DNA of 64,000 nucleotides from Rotaria macrura (taxonomy: Eukaryota; Rotifera; Eurotatoria; Philodinida; Philodinidae). The stretch's first letter is position 1. The number at the start of each line of letters is the position of its first letter. Both the position numbers and the translations under genes were made by a program. The DNA lies in contig OENT01000886.1 of NCBI GenBank assembly GCA_900239685.1, forward strand, positions 1-64,000, written 5' to 3'. This document shows positions 49,886 to 62,400 of this stretch, piece by piece. The notes beneath the pieces are model-generated. The model searched no databases, was not told the DNA's origin, and saw only the letters and a list, made by a program, of their open reading frames with translations.

Positions 49886-52800
49886 AATTCCTTTTGGGAT
49901 CTCACCCTCAAAACTTTTATTGAGAAGTTAACCTAATTGGTTATATTCAAGACTGATAAAAACCGATGAGTCTGAATGTTCTCCAATGTCTTCCAGGCCA
50001 ATTGAACAAACCCTAGATCTCTATCTTATTTCTACCGAAAGTTAATCGAAAATAACGGAAAGTTATTAATTTTCTAATTGTTTTAGTTTTTCCGACCTTT
50101 TTTGAGAAAAGCAGATGGGATACCGTAAAATATTAAAAAATTTGGTTATCAATGATGTTCGAGAGTTTTTTATTGTGGTCGTATTTCTTAAATTAAGCCT
50201 TCGAACTGTTCTGACCTGCAAATTTACATATTTCAATTCAAAAGAAAGGATGACAAACATCTCTTGACAACAGACCTCATAATCTCAAGTACATCTGCTT
50301 TAGAAAAGAGAGAGAACGAGAGACACCACTTCAACGTTCTTCAATTTTTATTTTAAAGTAATATCGTATCGTATTCATTAGAATAGAAAAGTCTACAAAA
50401 CGAAGATGGAATGTTACTCAAAGTTAATTAACGATAATTATGGCTTATACTGAACTATCGCACTTTGCACTGAGTGGTATTAAATAGAACTACCGAATAT
50501 TAGTTACATATTAAACATTTAACTCAAGCAGTACGAACTAGTCTTTGGACATATTAATTTGTTAATTTAGTAGTATTAGCTACAGCGATAAAATGATGTC
50601 TTACAGAACTTTGAAAATGTTTCATGGTAGTGTGTGAAACTGAAAAAACGGTTTTGTTTTGTTTTACAATTCTCAAGCTCTTTTCTTCTCAATTCAAACT
50701 TGACATTATCGATGTTTCTTTAACTAGCACGAGCGATGGTAACATTTCGAGCTGAATTAACAATGATTGATAGTGCGAATTTACTTTACTTAAATGTACG
50801 CTAGCTGACATAGTCTGTTCCTATTCGTTGTTCGTAGAAACTATTAGAAATCAGAAGAGTTGGAATTGGTTTTAGATGACAGTGATGTTACAATAATAGC
50901 CCTTCATTTCATGGTAAAATCAATCATATTTGATACAATTGTGATGGCAAAAGGAGCTGAGGCATGATTTGGAAGCTCTGTACATTTTTGGGTAGTATGT
51001 GTTGCTAATGATATTGAAAAATGCAGAATATTTACATACAAGTTTTAATACTAGCCAAAGAAACGAATTCTATTATGTAATCAAATAGAATAGAATACAC
51101 AATCAATCGACTTTGCTGATTTTTTTGATAGAAACACACTTGAAAAGATGGACTGATTAAACATGTAGAGATATGGTTAAGAAGAATACCAATACTGCTA
51201 GAGATATGCTACGTAAAATAAATATTCATACATTCTATAGTACTAATATTTTGTCAAGTAAACTTTAGAAAGAAGCATCTAATATTTACTATACTCAAAA
51301 TATACATTCGATAGGTCCGAATCCCTAATGCATGTAAAAAATCAAGCACCACTCAAAATTTTTGTTATAAAGTTTTGACGTTTTATGCAATACAATTATT
51401 CAGATACCCGTACGTTTCTTTTTGTGGTATCTTTATTCTTCAGCGCAATGCCATTATTTGTATATCAGTCATTAAAAAGAAAATACAAACTGAATCGAAT
51501 TTACATCTTTCACATAAAGAAATCCTTAACATAAAATACTTACTGTAGATATTTATCAAAAGTAATATCTCGTATGACTATTTGATGAAGCTCACATTCA
51601 AAGGCATAGAAATCAAGCTGCAAAATTATTTTGAACAATACAAACTTATGTAGAGTTGAATTTTTCTACGATATGGCGTGGTTAGATGCACGAGATTCAT
51701 CGTTCATGAATATGATAAGACGTTGTTTTTCAAAGTCTAATTTACAATGAAGAAATAGATATCTTTTTTTCATCTGTAATGTTCATCACACGTCAACCTG
51801 TTGAATGAAGGAAAGAAAGACTAAAAACAAACACAGACTGTGTATTGAAAGTAACAGACTGAAGAGGATTTTCTATTTCTTCGCTTTTTTTATTTTAAAA
51901 TATCCTTGGAGAAAAACAAAGTTTTATCATGATTCAGGAAATATAACCATCTTACATCCAAGTACATCATTTTAAAGAATCATTCAGTTCTACAGTAGTT
52001 TGTATTGTTCAAAACGATGTTCAGTTTAGTTTTGTTCTTTTAACGATGAACTTCTCTCAAGATTTAAATGACATGCTAATTTTGGTAAATAATTCATGCA
52101 TATTATAGTTAATGAGTCATAAGAAGCGGAAGATGAATCTCTATTCAGTTATTTTTCTTCTAAAATATCATATGTATATGTTCGCGTGTAGAATAAAGAC
52201 ATCAAGCAAAGAAAACTAGAATTGTCCGAATACTTATTTAATTTAATCAATGGATGATTTTTAAAGAAATGACAAAGATTTGAGAAATTTTCTATTGCTC
52301 ATTATCACACAGAACAAGAAAGACATTGTCATTCAGTTGACTCCGAGGAGCGCAGTATCACATTTATCATCATACCTACAGAAAACGGAATTATGACGAT
52401 GAGAGTTGAGTTAAAGTCGCCGAAAGCCTTACTCTTATTATGAAATATAGAAAAAATATTTCAGTTGGATAGTGTTGCTTTTTCTTCTCTTCCGACAGAA
52501 AATTGTGAAGACGTTCGAGCCGTTTTTCACTTTTTTTCCGTTCTATTCTTAGATTTAATTGGTTCAGTGAAGAAAAATATGATTCTTTTCTGTTTTCAAG
52601 TTACTTTATAATGCCAACAAAGAAAGTTTGCTGCAAGTATATTTTTTTCTGCGCAAATGTCACATCGTGGAAACTTTGAACTATTTTCTTTGTGCTTCAA
52701 TTGAACCGACGACATGTTAGAAAACAAACCGTTCATCACAGCACTGGCAAAGCATAGTGTATGCCTCATTGAACTACAGAGATACTCATAATCCATCTGA

Positions 52801-53956
52801 AACTTCGTTGTAACTAATTCGTCCAATAAAGAAATATTAAAAATGAAGGTTCATGTTTTTATTCAATCGTTAGTGATGATTCACTTGCTTTGAGCTCTCT
52901 TCTTCTCATATTCGTCTCTGAATCTAGTTTAATTTAGTAAATTTTTCATGACGTGAAGGAAAACAATAGATTCTGCTGAAATAAAGAAAAGTTCACGATT
53001 CGATGCCATGACCTATTTCATCTCATTCTGATCAGTAAGGCATAATGGAATTATACGATGTTTGCATGATAGGGTGAGATCAAAAACTTGACCCTCTCGT
53101 CGATTCAAAACATAAATCTATATGAAAAAGACGTGTTCGAAGGTTTACTTACTTGCATATATTCCTTAATGACTTTAGTCCAAACAGAAAATAATTTCTA
53201 GTTAAATCCGCATTCATTTCCTTGTATTTTTTTTGTGCTTCGTTTTTAATGTTCATTATGATTTTCCAAACATGTACAGTAGATGTTTAGATATATTCTA
53301 CTGTACTCGACAAAAACTTCACAAATACAATGGATAGTTCACATTCTTCTATTAGAAAAATATCGGACTTCAAAAGCCAATAAGTATCGAACTTTTAAGT
53401 AAATACCGTGCATATGGTATTCGTGCTAATTATAGTTGATATTTCCACATTCATCTCTAAGATAAGACTGAAAATTTCACAAAAATAGTGCCTTGCGTTA
53501 CTCTACAAAGTGCACGCATTTCTATGTGTAAATAATTGGCCAATAGAGATCATTTGCGTCGAGCTATACCATTTCAAAAATGACTGTACAATGGTTTCCT
53601 TTCATGTTGATGATAAGACAGTTGATTTCGAAATCCATTGTTAAGTTAAGACTAAAATTCGAAGTTATTCATACAGAGCACCAATGATCTTGATGAGACG
53701 TATGTCTAGATTTCCTCATCAGAGAGTCTACACACACATCTCATCATGAGAAAACCATGTCGGTCAAATATTTTGGGTGTGTAGTGCAACTTTTCGTGTC
53801 TTTTTACGATGGGTAACTCAGAAATACTAGAGTTTGAACTCATGTACTATCTTTGTCGAAAATACGAGTATCAGCTAAATTTAAAATTGTTTGTAATTTT
53901 AATGCAAGAAAACGATGACTGACCGTAAATGTCGAAATCTCACGATCGCCGACCTA
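49886..53956. other. gene-less 4-kb AT-rich stretch
   Basis: No domain-bearing frame on either strand. The minus frame at 52596-52826 has a CDIC-like tail but no recognisable finger and is not called. Confidence 0.4.
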
Positions 53957-54247
53957 GCCCAGGTCGAAAAATCAGACATTAATTCTTGCAAGATCAGATG
54001 AAATCGTACCAAAAATCGTTGTCTCAGACATCTGACATCAATTCTTGTAAGATCTTACAGTCGCATAAGATTTTCTATAATCTTATAATCAGATCTGACA
54101 GAAGAACAAGATCTATCAAGATTTTTAGAGTAAAACTTGATGTCAGAATTCTGAGACCACGATTTTGTGTACGACTTTTCGTCTGATCATACAAGATCAT
54201 ATGCAGAATCTTGTCAGATCTTAGTACCTGATTTTATGCACTGGGAG
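53957..54247. mobile_element. TA-flanked palindromic MITE, about 290 bp
   Basis: The ends (GCCCAG... and, reversed, CTCCCAG...) continue into inverted repeats of over 80 bp sharing AAATCAG, CTTG-AAGATC and TGATGTCAGA-TCTGAGAC-ACGATTTT. TA dinucleotides flank both sides (53955-53956 and 54248-54249). AAGATC/GATCTTG motifs recur inside. The plus frame at 53986-54186 is an accident of the repeat. TA flanks suggest a Tc1/mariner-type element. Confidence 0.65.
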
Positions 54248-56419
54248 TAATTGTGAGAATTGTTCTATTCATTCATACAATAGGTAAGGTTTGTGTTGTC
54301 TCGAAAACTAAATAGTATCTTTTGGTCACTGTTCAGACAATACTCAAAAACGATCTATAACACAAAATCTGGAAGATCCAAAAACAATCCTCACTCTCCA
54401 ATGAAAATAAAGATAACTTAATGAAATTTATAAATTACATGGGAGAGAACACTAGAGAAGAAGACTTCATGATGATTACTTTTTCCGATAAGAAAATCTA
54501 TACTTTTCAAAATGACTGACAACAATTGAAAAGTCTCCTAGAACTTGTTACACAACGAATAGACGTTTCAGCAGAACGGTACAAAATATCGTATTCACAA
54601 TAAATCACGGAAGTTGTATATCGAAAATTTGCCTTTGCATATTGGCACAGATCATTGCAATATTTCTTTTTGAGACCATTTCTTTAAGTAATCGATAGGG
54701 AAGAATTAGTATCAAAGAAGACATGAATTGTGCAGCTGAAACGTGCTGCCGAAAAAATCTTGTCTACCATTGTTACTCGTCGTGGTCTAATCGATTCTCT
54801 GAAACCATTTGTCATGATAAATACTTATAATTGCAGAGGACTATCATATTTTATCGTTTAAATTCTCATACAAATACATATTATTTTGAATCAATTGAAA
54901 TGATAAATTAGTTCAGTGAAATTCACAAAAAATAACTACTATCTTGATACAAATTATCTCAGTTGAGAAATTCGAGCTCAATTTTTATTTGATGAATTTT
55001 TCACAAAAACCCAAGCTAAAAATAAATTTCCATCGGTCGCTGAAACTTCTTTTCAGAATTGAAATCGATATTTCTTATTCTGCATCATTCAATTAAAATT
55101 TTCGTATTGTTTTACATTTTAATATCGACTGTGTCCTAGATTTCTGTTAAAAAGCCATACATTATGACAATTAAATATAAACAATATGTGGATTTTGTAC
55201 GATAGTTAAATTTTCATAGAGTTTATTACTTGTTCAGCACATGTTTGAATTCTCGTTCAGCATTTAATGAAAAAGTATCATCGACGACGGATAACATGCT
55301 TTGATTTTACAATGGTAGCGCACAGACCTACACTCCGAAGGCACATCCTATATTAGCATCTCAATAGACTTCAACGATTTCTTAAAAACCTAGAATAGTT
55401 TAAGTGTAAAATCTAATTAAGGTAACTCCATCTTTTTTTTACCTAGGAAATAAAAAATTTCACCGTTTTTATATGATATTTTTTTTTAAGGTCAAGTGTC
55501 GAAATAAATGCAACATCATCAATTTAAACAATTGAATAGTGAAAATTTCTGGGATCGTGCTACTCATTTCCCGATCTATCTAATTCTTACACGGGCTCCG
55601 GTTCTATTTAAGAATCAAGTCGAGTATAATTTTCTTCGTTAGCCGAACTGGATCTCATGATTCTTTTTGTCATTTCCAGTAATTAATGGAATCTTCAAAC
55701 TCGGTATCTCACAGTTCTACTTTCAAAGTGAAACTGTGATCTATTTTACAAATAACATTCTTCTCATTAATGACCAGTCAATTACGATATTTTTGTATAG
55801 AGATTTATTCAATATTTTAAATATTGAGTATAGTTGCATAAAAATCAAAAACATAATAAAAACTACACTGCCAGAACATTGACATATGACGGCAACTTAA
55901 ATTTCAGATGTTGATTTAATGAATGAAAAAGATTATAAAGTCAATAGAAATTTTGAACAATATCTATTGAACCGTACAATTCTTACTTGTGCATAAATGT
56001 AAAATGCAAAAGAAAGGGCGAAACACGATTGAACATCGTTCACAATTGAAGAGTTGAGCACAGACTCTGATGCACTTCTTGGCCTGTTTACCTTTACTTC
56101 TCCTTTCTTCTATTCACTGCGTATGACAACACGAGAAGAAAGAAAAATAAAAAACCTATCGTTCACTCGTAACCAAGAATGGTGACGTAGCGTTAAATGT
56201 GGATGTGTCGTTCTCTCGTCTTTTTTCCTTCTATCGCGAGAGCGGACGGATGAAATAATATACACTGATCTCTCTCTCTCTCAATATTTTTTTTCCTTTT
56301 CTTCTACCCCTACAAAGTCGCAAACACATACACACACATACGTCTACAAACAGACAAAAAAAAGAGATTCGACGATAGAGGCACCACTAGTAATAGAAAT
56401 TGTCCGATAATTTAAAAAC
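54248..56419. other. gene-less stretch upstream of the SMARCC gene
   Basis: No frame encodes the expected N-terminal SMARCC domains. From about 56270 onward CT- and CA-rich runs precede the putative first ATG and probably form the 5' leader. Confidence 0.4.
56270..56282. repeat. (CT)n run in the probable SMARCC 5' leader
   Basis: A short CT microsatellite followed by a pyrimidine-rich tract and CACACA, about 140 bp before the putative start codon. Its position suggests promoter or 5' UTR sequence; no defined element can be named. Confidence 0.45.
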
Positions 56420-59400
56420 ATGGTAATAAAAAATCTCTTTAAATAAAATCAAGCCAATGTCGAATTCTTTTAGCTTGTACCTGATCGTAATTCATCGACG
56501 CCTGTCTCTTCAAATAGTTCGAAAAAACGTTCAACTATTAACAAACAACGAAAGTATAACTTATTTTGGACAAACAAATAAATTTCGTTGTTTTATTTTT
56601 CTAAGATCGAAAAAAGTTCGTAATGATTTTGATGATAATGATTTATCTAAAGATGGAGAAAATTCTTTATCACAATCAATATTCGATGATCAATCATCAT
56701 CACGAACACGTATATTTTATTATGACGTAGTTATAAATCATGTTAATTAGTTCTTGATTATTTTAGCATTGACCGGTCAAAAAATAACCGATTGTCAATT
56801 ACCACGTGGCACAATATTAACTGATTTAAACGATGAACCCGATGATAATATTGATGATCAACAAATTCAAGGCGATTCATATCAAATAAAAAAATTCCAT
56901 GAACCTGAAGCATGTGAACAAACTCATCACATTATAATTCCGAGTTACTCAGCATGGTTTGATTATAATTCAATAAATGCAATTGAAAAACGAGCATTAA
57001 TCGAATTTTTCAATTCAAAAAATCGTTCGAAAACACCTGAAATGTAGTTTCGAAATACAAATTATCCCCTGATCGTGTTTTAAGATAACTGTACGATATA
57101 TTTTCGTTTGCTTATATTTTAGTTATATGGCTTATAGAAATTTCATGATTGATACATATCGTTTAAATCCTAATGAATACTTATCTGTAACAGCATGTCG
57201 AAGAAATTTAGCTGGTGATGTATGTGCTATTATGCGTATACATGCATTCCTTGAACAATGGGGTTTACTTAATTATCAAATTGATGCTGATTTACGTCCG
57301 ACGCCAATGGGACCCAGTTCAACGTCACATTTTTCTTTGTTAACTGATGCACCGACGAGTTTATCTAATAAAGGAATACAGAGAGAAGTAAATTTCACTG
57401 GAAAAAAATAACACATTATTTGATATTATGGAAATTTTTCTAGAATTCAGCATCAAAACAAATAGCAGATTTAAAACAAGAAGCGAAAAAGGAAGAACGG
57501 GATGTCGAAAGTACACTAGGTTTAAGAACCGATCAATATAATAAGAAACTTAATTTGGTAAGAAAGGAATTTTTCAAATAAATCAAAATGCATACGATTA
57601 TTACGAAAGATTCTTGTTGGTTGAAAAAACAGAAATTTTATTTGCAAATCCATTTAATAAACCTTATAGATATTTCTATTGATTGTCGAAATCCGACCAT
57701 ATAAGTACAGATCGCCATTCATTAGAAGAATGCTCACGATATCAAGTAGACTTAAGATTGATCAAATTAAAGTACTGTCTACGAATAGGAACTATACTGA
57801 ACTTTGTTTTCATGAAATGTTGAGAATGAACTAAGCCGAGTGAGGAAAGTAACAGATCATCAGTCAATGTTATCAGACTTCGAGAGTTGTTGTCTAGAAA
57901 ATATTAAAGAATTTTTGCAAAATAAAACCTAAGTTAAGTTTAAGAACTTTCATTTATGAAAATTTTCTATTCGTACAACTTGTAATTCAAATGATGTAGG
58001 ACCATCGACTGCCAAAGAACTGTTCGAAATTTTGTTTTTCGTGTAATTAAAAATATGTATTCCTGATAATCCAGGATAAAGATCACTTTCTAGGGTTAAG
58101 TAGTTGATGTTCTCTTTGAAGAAAATGATTCGAAGTAAGAGCAAGCTCAAACCAAAACAGCACGACTTGTTGACTAGAAACTGATTTTATAATATTCATA
58201 TATCAGTAGACTCCTAGTAAGACGAAGAGAAAATTTACTTAATAAATATTCAAGTTATACTGATCTCTAGTTACGAACAATCGCTCAAAATTATTCGACT
58301 CTACATGTATAGTTGTTGGAGAAACTCACGGGGGAAATATCGACAACCGTCAAATCACTTTAAAGTTCGCATTTTGTGCATAGGATAGATCCTAGAGAGA
58401 TTTAAGAAACCTCGAAAGATTGAATCTCCCTTGGTCTTTTCTGTCCAGAGTTAGAGCAATTTGACTGAAATGTCAGTGTATGTGATGGTATATGCCAATA
58501 AATTGAATGATCGGCTCATATAACACGAAAGATGCTAGAATCGACTGGTTGTTGGAATTTAAGTATTTGAGAAAAGATGCGAATTTTTCAACTCGAATTT
58601 TCAGAGCACTCTATTCAAAAATAGACCTATCTATGGACAAAATACTTCCATTCAATTTATTGGTAAATATCATCTTTTTGAAGTTTTTATTTGCTCACTG
58701 TGATCTATGTTATGCACAAAGTCCGAAATCGAAAGTGATTTGGCAATTCAGGATGTTCTCTCATCAGTCTCGGTCCTCAGTTTTTTGTACTTCGAAAATG
58801 TGAGCACTTATGTTCTGAGCTACTCTAAAGTTTGATTCGAACTCGTTGGATAGGAAATTTTTACATTCATGCACTCTAGATTCGATTAAGAATATGTGTT
58901 TTAAGTTTAAGATAAGTATCCTGACGCGTACGAATTTTAGGTACTCGGTCGGAACTGAACAATATTCCACATATATTTTTACAATCGTAGTACATCTTTT
59001 CGACTTCTACTTAGCATAAAACAAGTATACTATTTTATTTCTCCCAAAACTAACAACAACAAATGGAGAGTGAATCAGAATTCATTTGATTACATTCGAC
59101 TTCTAACATGTGAATAATCGTGGCCACTATCTGTTAGTTTGTTGTTGATAGATTTCGAATGGGAGTTGGCGGAAAATTTGGAGTATCTTTGAAGATAAAT
59201 AACATCAGTGAAATTTAGTTGTTAGAATTCATTCAAAGTTGACATAACCGTTTTGAACACATTTGAATTCAACTGAATGTTGATACAACACTCAGTTGAA
59301 ATAATTCGGGTTAACAAATCTTTATTATATTAAATTTGATAATTTGCATGATCTTTCTCTTAATAAACGAATCAATTCATTTGATTCATTGTCGAGTTTA

Positions 59401-62400
59401 TTTTTGTGACTCAGAAAGAAAAAAAAAGCAACCTATAATATGTTGATGGCGTCTAACACTATAGCTGTGATGATTAAAGATAGATGCATTTTCTTTCTTG
59501 AAAATATATCATTACCATTTCCGAAAGTTCATTTTTACCTCAATATATAAAATCAACTATTTCTTTATGTGATGCCTCAGTAAATGTCAATCAATTATCT
59601 TAATAAAAGTTTTATTGATTCTCATTTCTGTGATTCGTCCATGAGTACAATTAATTATTGGAATATGATCGAAGTACCCATCAGTTGTATGTTGTTGCAT
59701 AAATACTAATTTGGACATGTAAAAATATTTTGACATATCGAGATTTGACCAACTGCCATTCGGGTACAGGCCATTATTTAAGACTCAGCGTTTGATATCT
59801 TTCAAGATTCAAATTCAACTATTTTATACCAGCTAAATCTAGATAATGGTATACGTATATATATTTATATAGCGGGTAAATCAAAGCAAATAATCGGTTT
59901 TCTAATCTATTAATGAATTTTTTAGTAAAACTGAATAATATACCGTAAGATGCAGTGCGAAAATTCTGCAAAGTAAAGCTTTAGTTTACTGCAAAGTTTT
60001 TATTTTGAAAACAAAAAAGATTTCACTTAAATGTAGCCGTAGTCTGTATACCTTATAAACTATTCTTAAAACATTCAATTATTGTTTTCTGTAGAATACG
60101 AAGACGAAAGCCAAAGATTGGTTAGATCAAGAAATTCTTCTATTACTCGAAGGTAAAATCTTTTATTCGTCTTTCGTATATTGAAAATTAATTGGATATT
60201 TGTTTCTTTTCTCTTTGTTGTATTAGGTCTTGAAATGTTTAAAGATGATTGGAATAAAGTTTGTGAACATGTTGGTACACGTACACAAGATGAATGTATA
60301 TTAAAATTTCTTCAATTACCCATTGAAGATCCATATTTAGAAGGCAATGGTTGTGCATCGGGTTCACTCGCATACCCAGCAATACCATTTAGTCAGAGTG
60401 GTAATCCTGTTATGTCAACGGTCGCTTTTCTTGCATCAGTTGTTGATCCACGTGTTGCCAGTGCTGCAGCTAAAGCTGCTTTAGAAGAATTTTCGAAAAT
60501 GCACGATGATACAGCAAATGAAAATTCAACTGAAACGAATAGTAATGATAATGCTGAAGAAACTACGAAAGTAAAAGAAGAAAAAATTGAAATCAGTGAT
60601 GAAAAAAATGTAAAGAGAAACAAAAGATTAGTAATTATCATAGAAATCGTTCGTCTTTCCTTAGATAAATGAAGATCAATTAAAACAAACAGAACTGCAT
60701 GAAAATGAAGATATGCAAACAAATAATGATGAATCAATATCATCATCAACTGTTCCAAAACCTACGACACATCACGACCAGCAAGATCCAAGAAAATTGC
60801 TAGCAGCTGAAATTAATGATCGAGATATTCAAGCAGCTGCGGCAAGTGCATTGGCAGCAGCTTCTGTTAAAGCTAAAGTAAACATTCAGTTCAAGCATAA
60901 AAATTTAGACACAATTGATTTGTGGCTTGTTCGATCAACTTTACAATTATTCATTCACTTTTTTTCCAAATAATATTAAATGCATCTCTAGGAGATTTCC
61001 CACAATTGAGAAGAGAACATTTTTTGGACGACTCCTATTATTTGACACAACTCAACAGTAGAGATGTACCGAGACTGAAGCTTTTCTGACAATGATGAGG
61101 ATTATTCTCTCGTGAGAACTCTCGAGAGGGTACGAGATTTTTATTGAGAGTTGCTTGAATATCTTTAACTGTTCATAGAACTAGATAGGCCGTGTCTCAG
61201 TCACTCTCGAAGGATAATCGAAAAACATAAAATTTCGATCGATACTAATCAAGATTCTGCCTTTTACTTTCGTGTTTGGCCTGATCAGTTGTACGAACAG
61301 CTAAAGATACTCAAGCTGAGCAACTGTCAATAAAAATCTCGTATAATCTTGGGGGTTCTCACAAGAGAAAAATCCTCAAATTCTGCAGGGAATCTTTAGT
61401 CTCGGCCCATCCATACACAACAGATCTAATTCTAAGTTGATCTTGTAATAAAGGAGAACTTTTCGAACGAAAATCTTCTCGCACTGTTCGCAAGTATTCT
61501 TCGCAGTTCACTATTGAATAACGTCAATAAGGTCCATTGGACGGTTACATTACATTTTGAAGTATTATTCTCATCGTCTTGTTTATAGAGATTTGTCGAT
61601 CACAAATAGCTAAAACTCAAAATTTCGGTCTAGATCATGTTCACAAAGTAATTCAGAACTTCCCACAATCTATTTATCTCTTATGTACCCTCATTATGTC
61701 ATAAACATGTTTCTCTAGTCTAATTTTGAAATACTATAAACAAACAGATGATCTCTTGAAGGATCATAATGTATGATACAAAGTGTACTAGTATCTATTT
61801 CAATATAGAATTATGAATGTAGTAAGTTCGAACATGTCATGATTTCGTTTATATCTAAGATATTTTTCATGTTATCTACGAGCAAGCGTACTGCAGGAAT
61901 CTTTAGATTTTGTCATCATTCTTCATATTTACAAAAATAAAAACTAAATAAACTGGAGGTGATAAATATCTGCTCGGAAAATCGACACGATTACTTTTTC
62001 GATCGTGAATAAGTTTTTCAATTCAAATGGATTTAAGCTTCCCGTGCATTCACCAGAGAAATAAACACCAGAATAATAATAATTTCGTTTCTTTCCAAAT
62101 AACACAGACATATGTCTGTACTCTTGAGATCGCAATTTTTCAATTCAATGTGTTCAATGAGCAAGTTGCGAATATTTATTTATGTTCTTATTCTATCTTG
62201 TAAGATATCGTTCGAGATTCTATTGTAACATTATACCGTATTCGGGCCATGTATTTACATTTTCTTATAGGAAGTGTAGGACCACACAAACAATAGTTTT
62301 CATACTTAGGTGATTGTAATAAAAATTCTGTGTTTGTATAAAAGTATTCATTGGTTTGAGTCAAGCAAGTAGTGAATTTCGTTAATATCGTATTCGGCCA

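Noticed and set aside
60393-60758. 121-residue minus-strand frame with hydrophobic runs
   Set aside because: Antisense of the conserved SMARCC exons.
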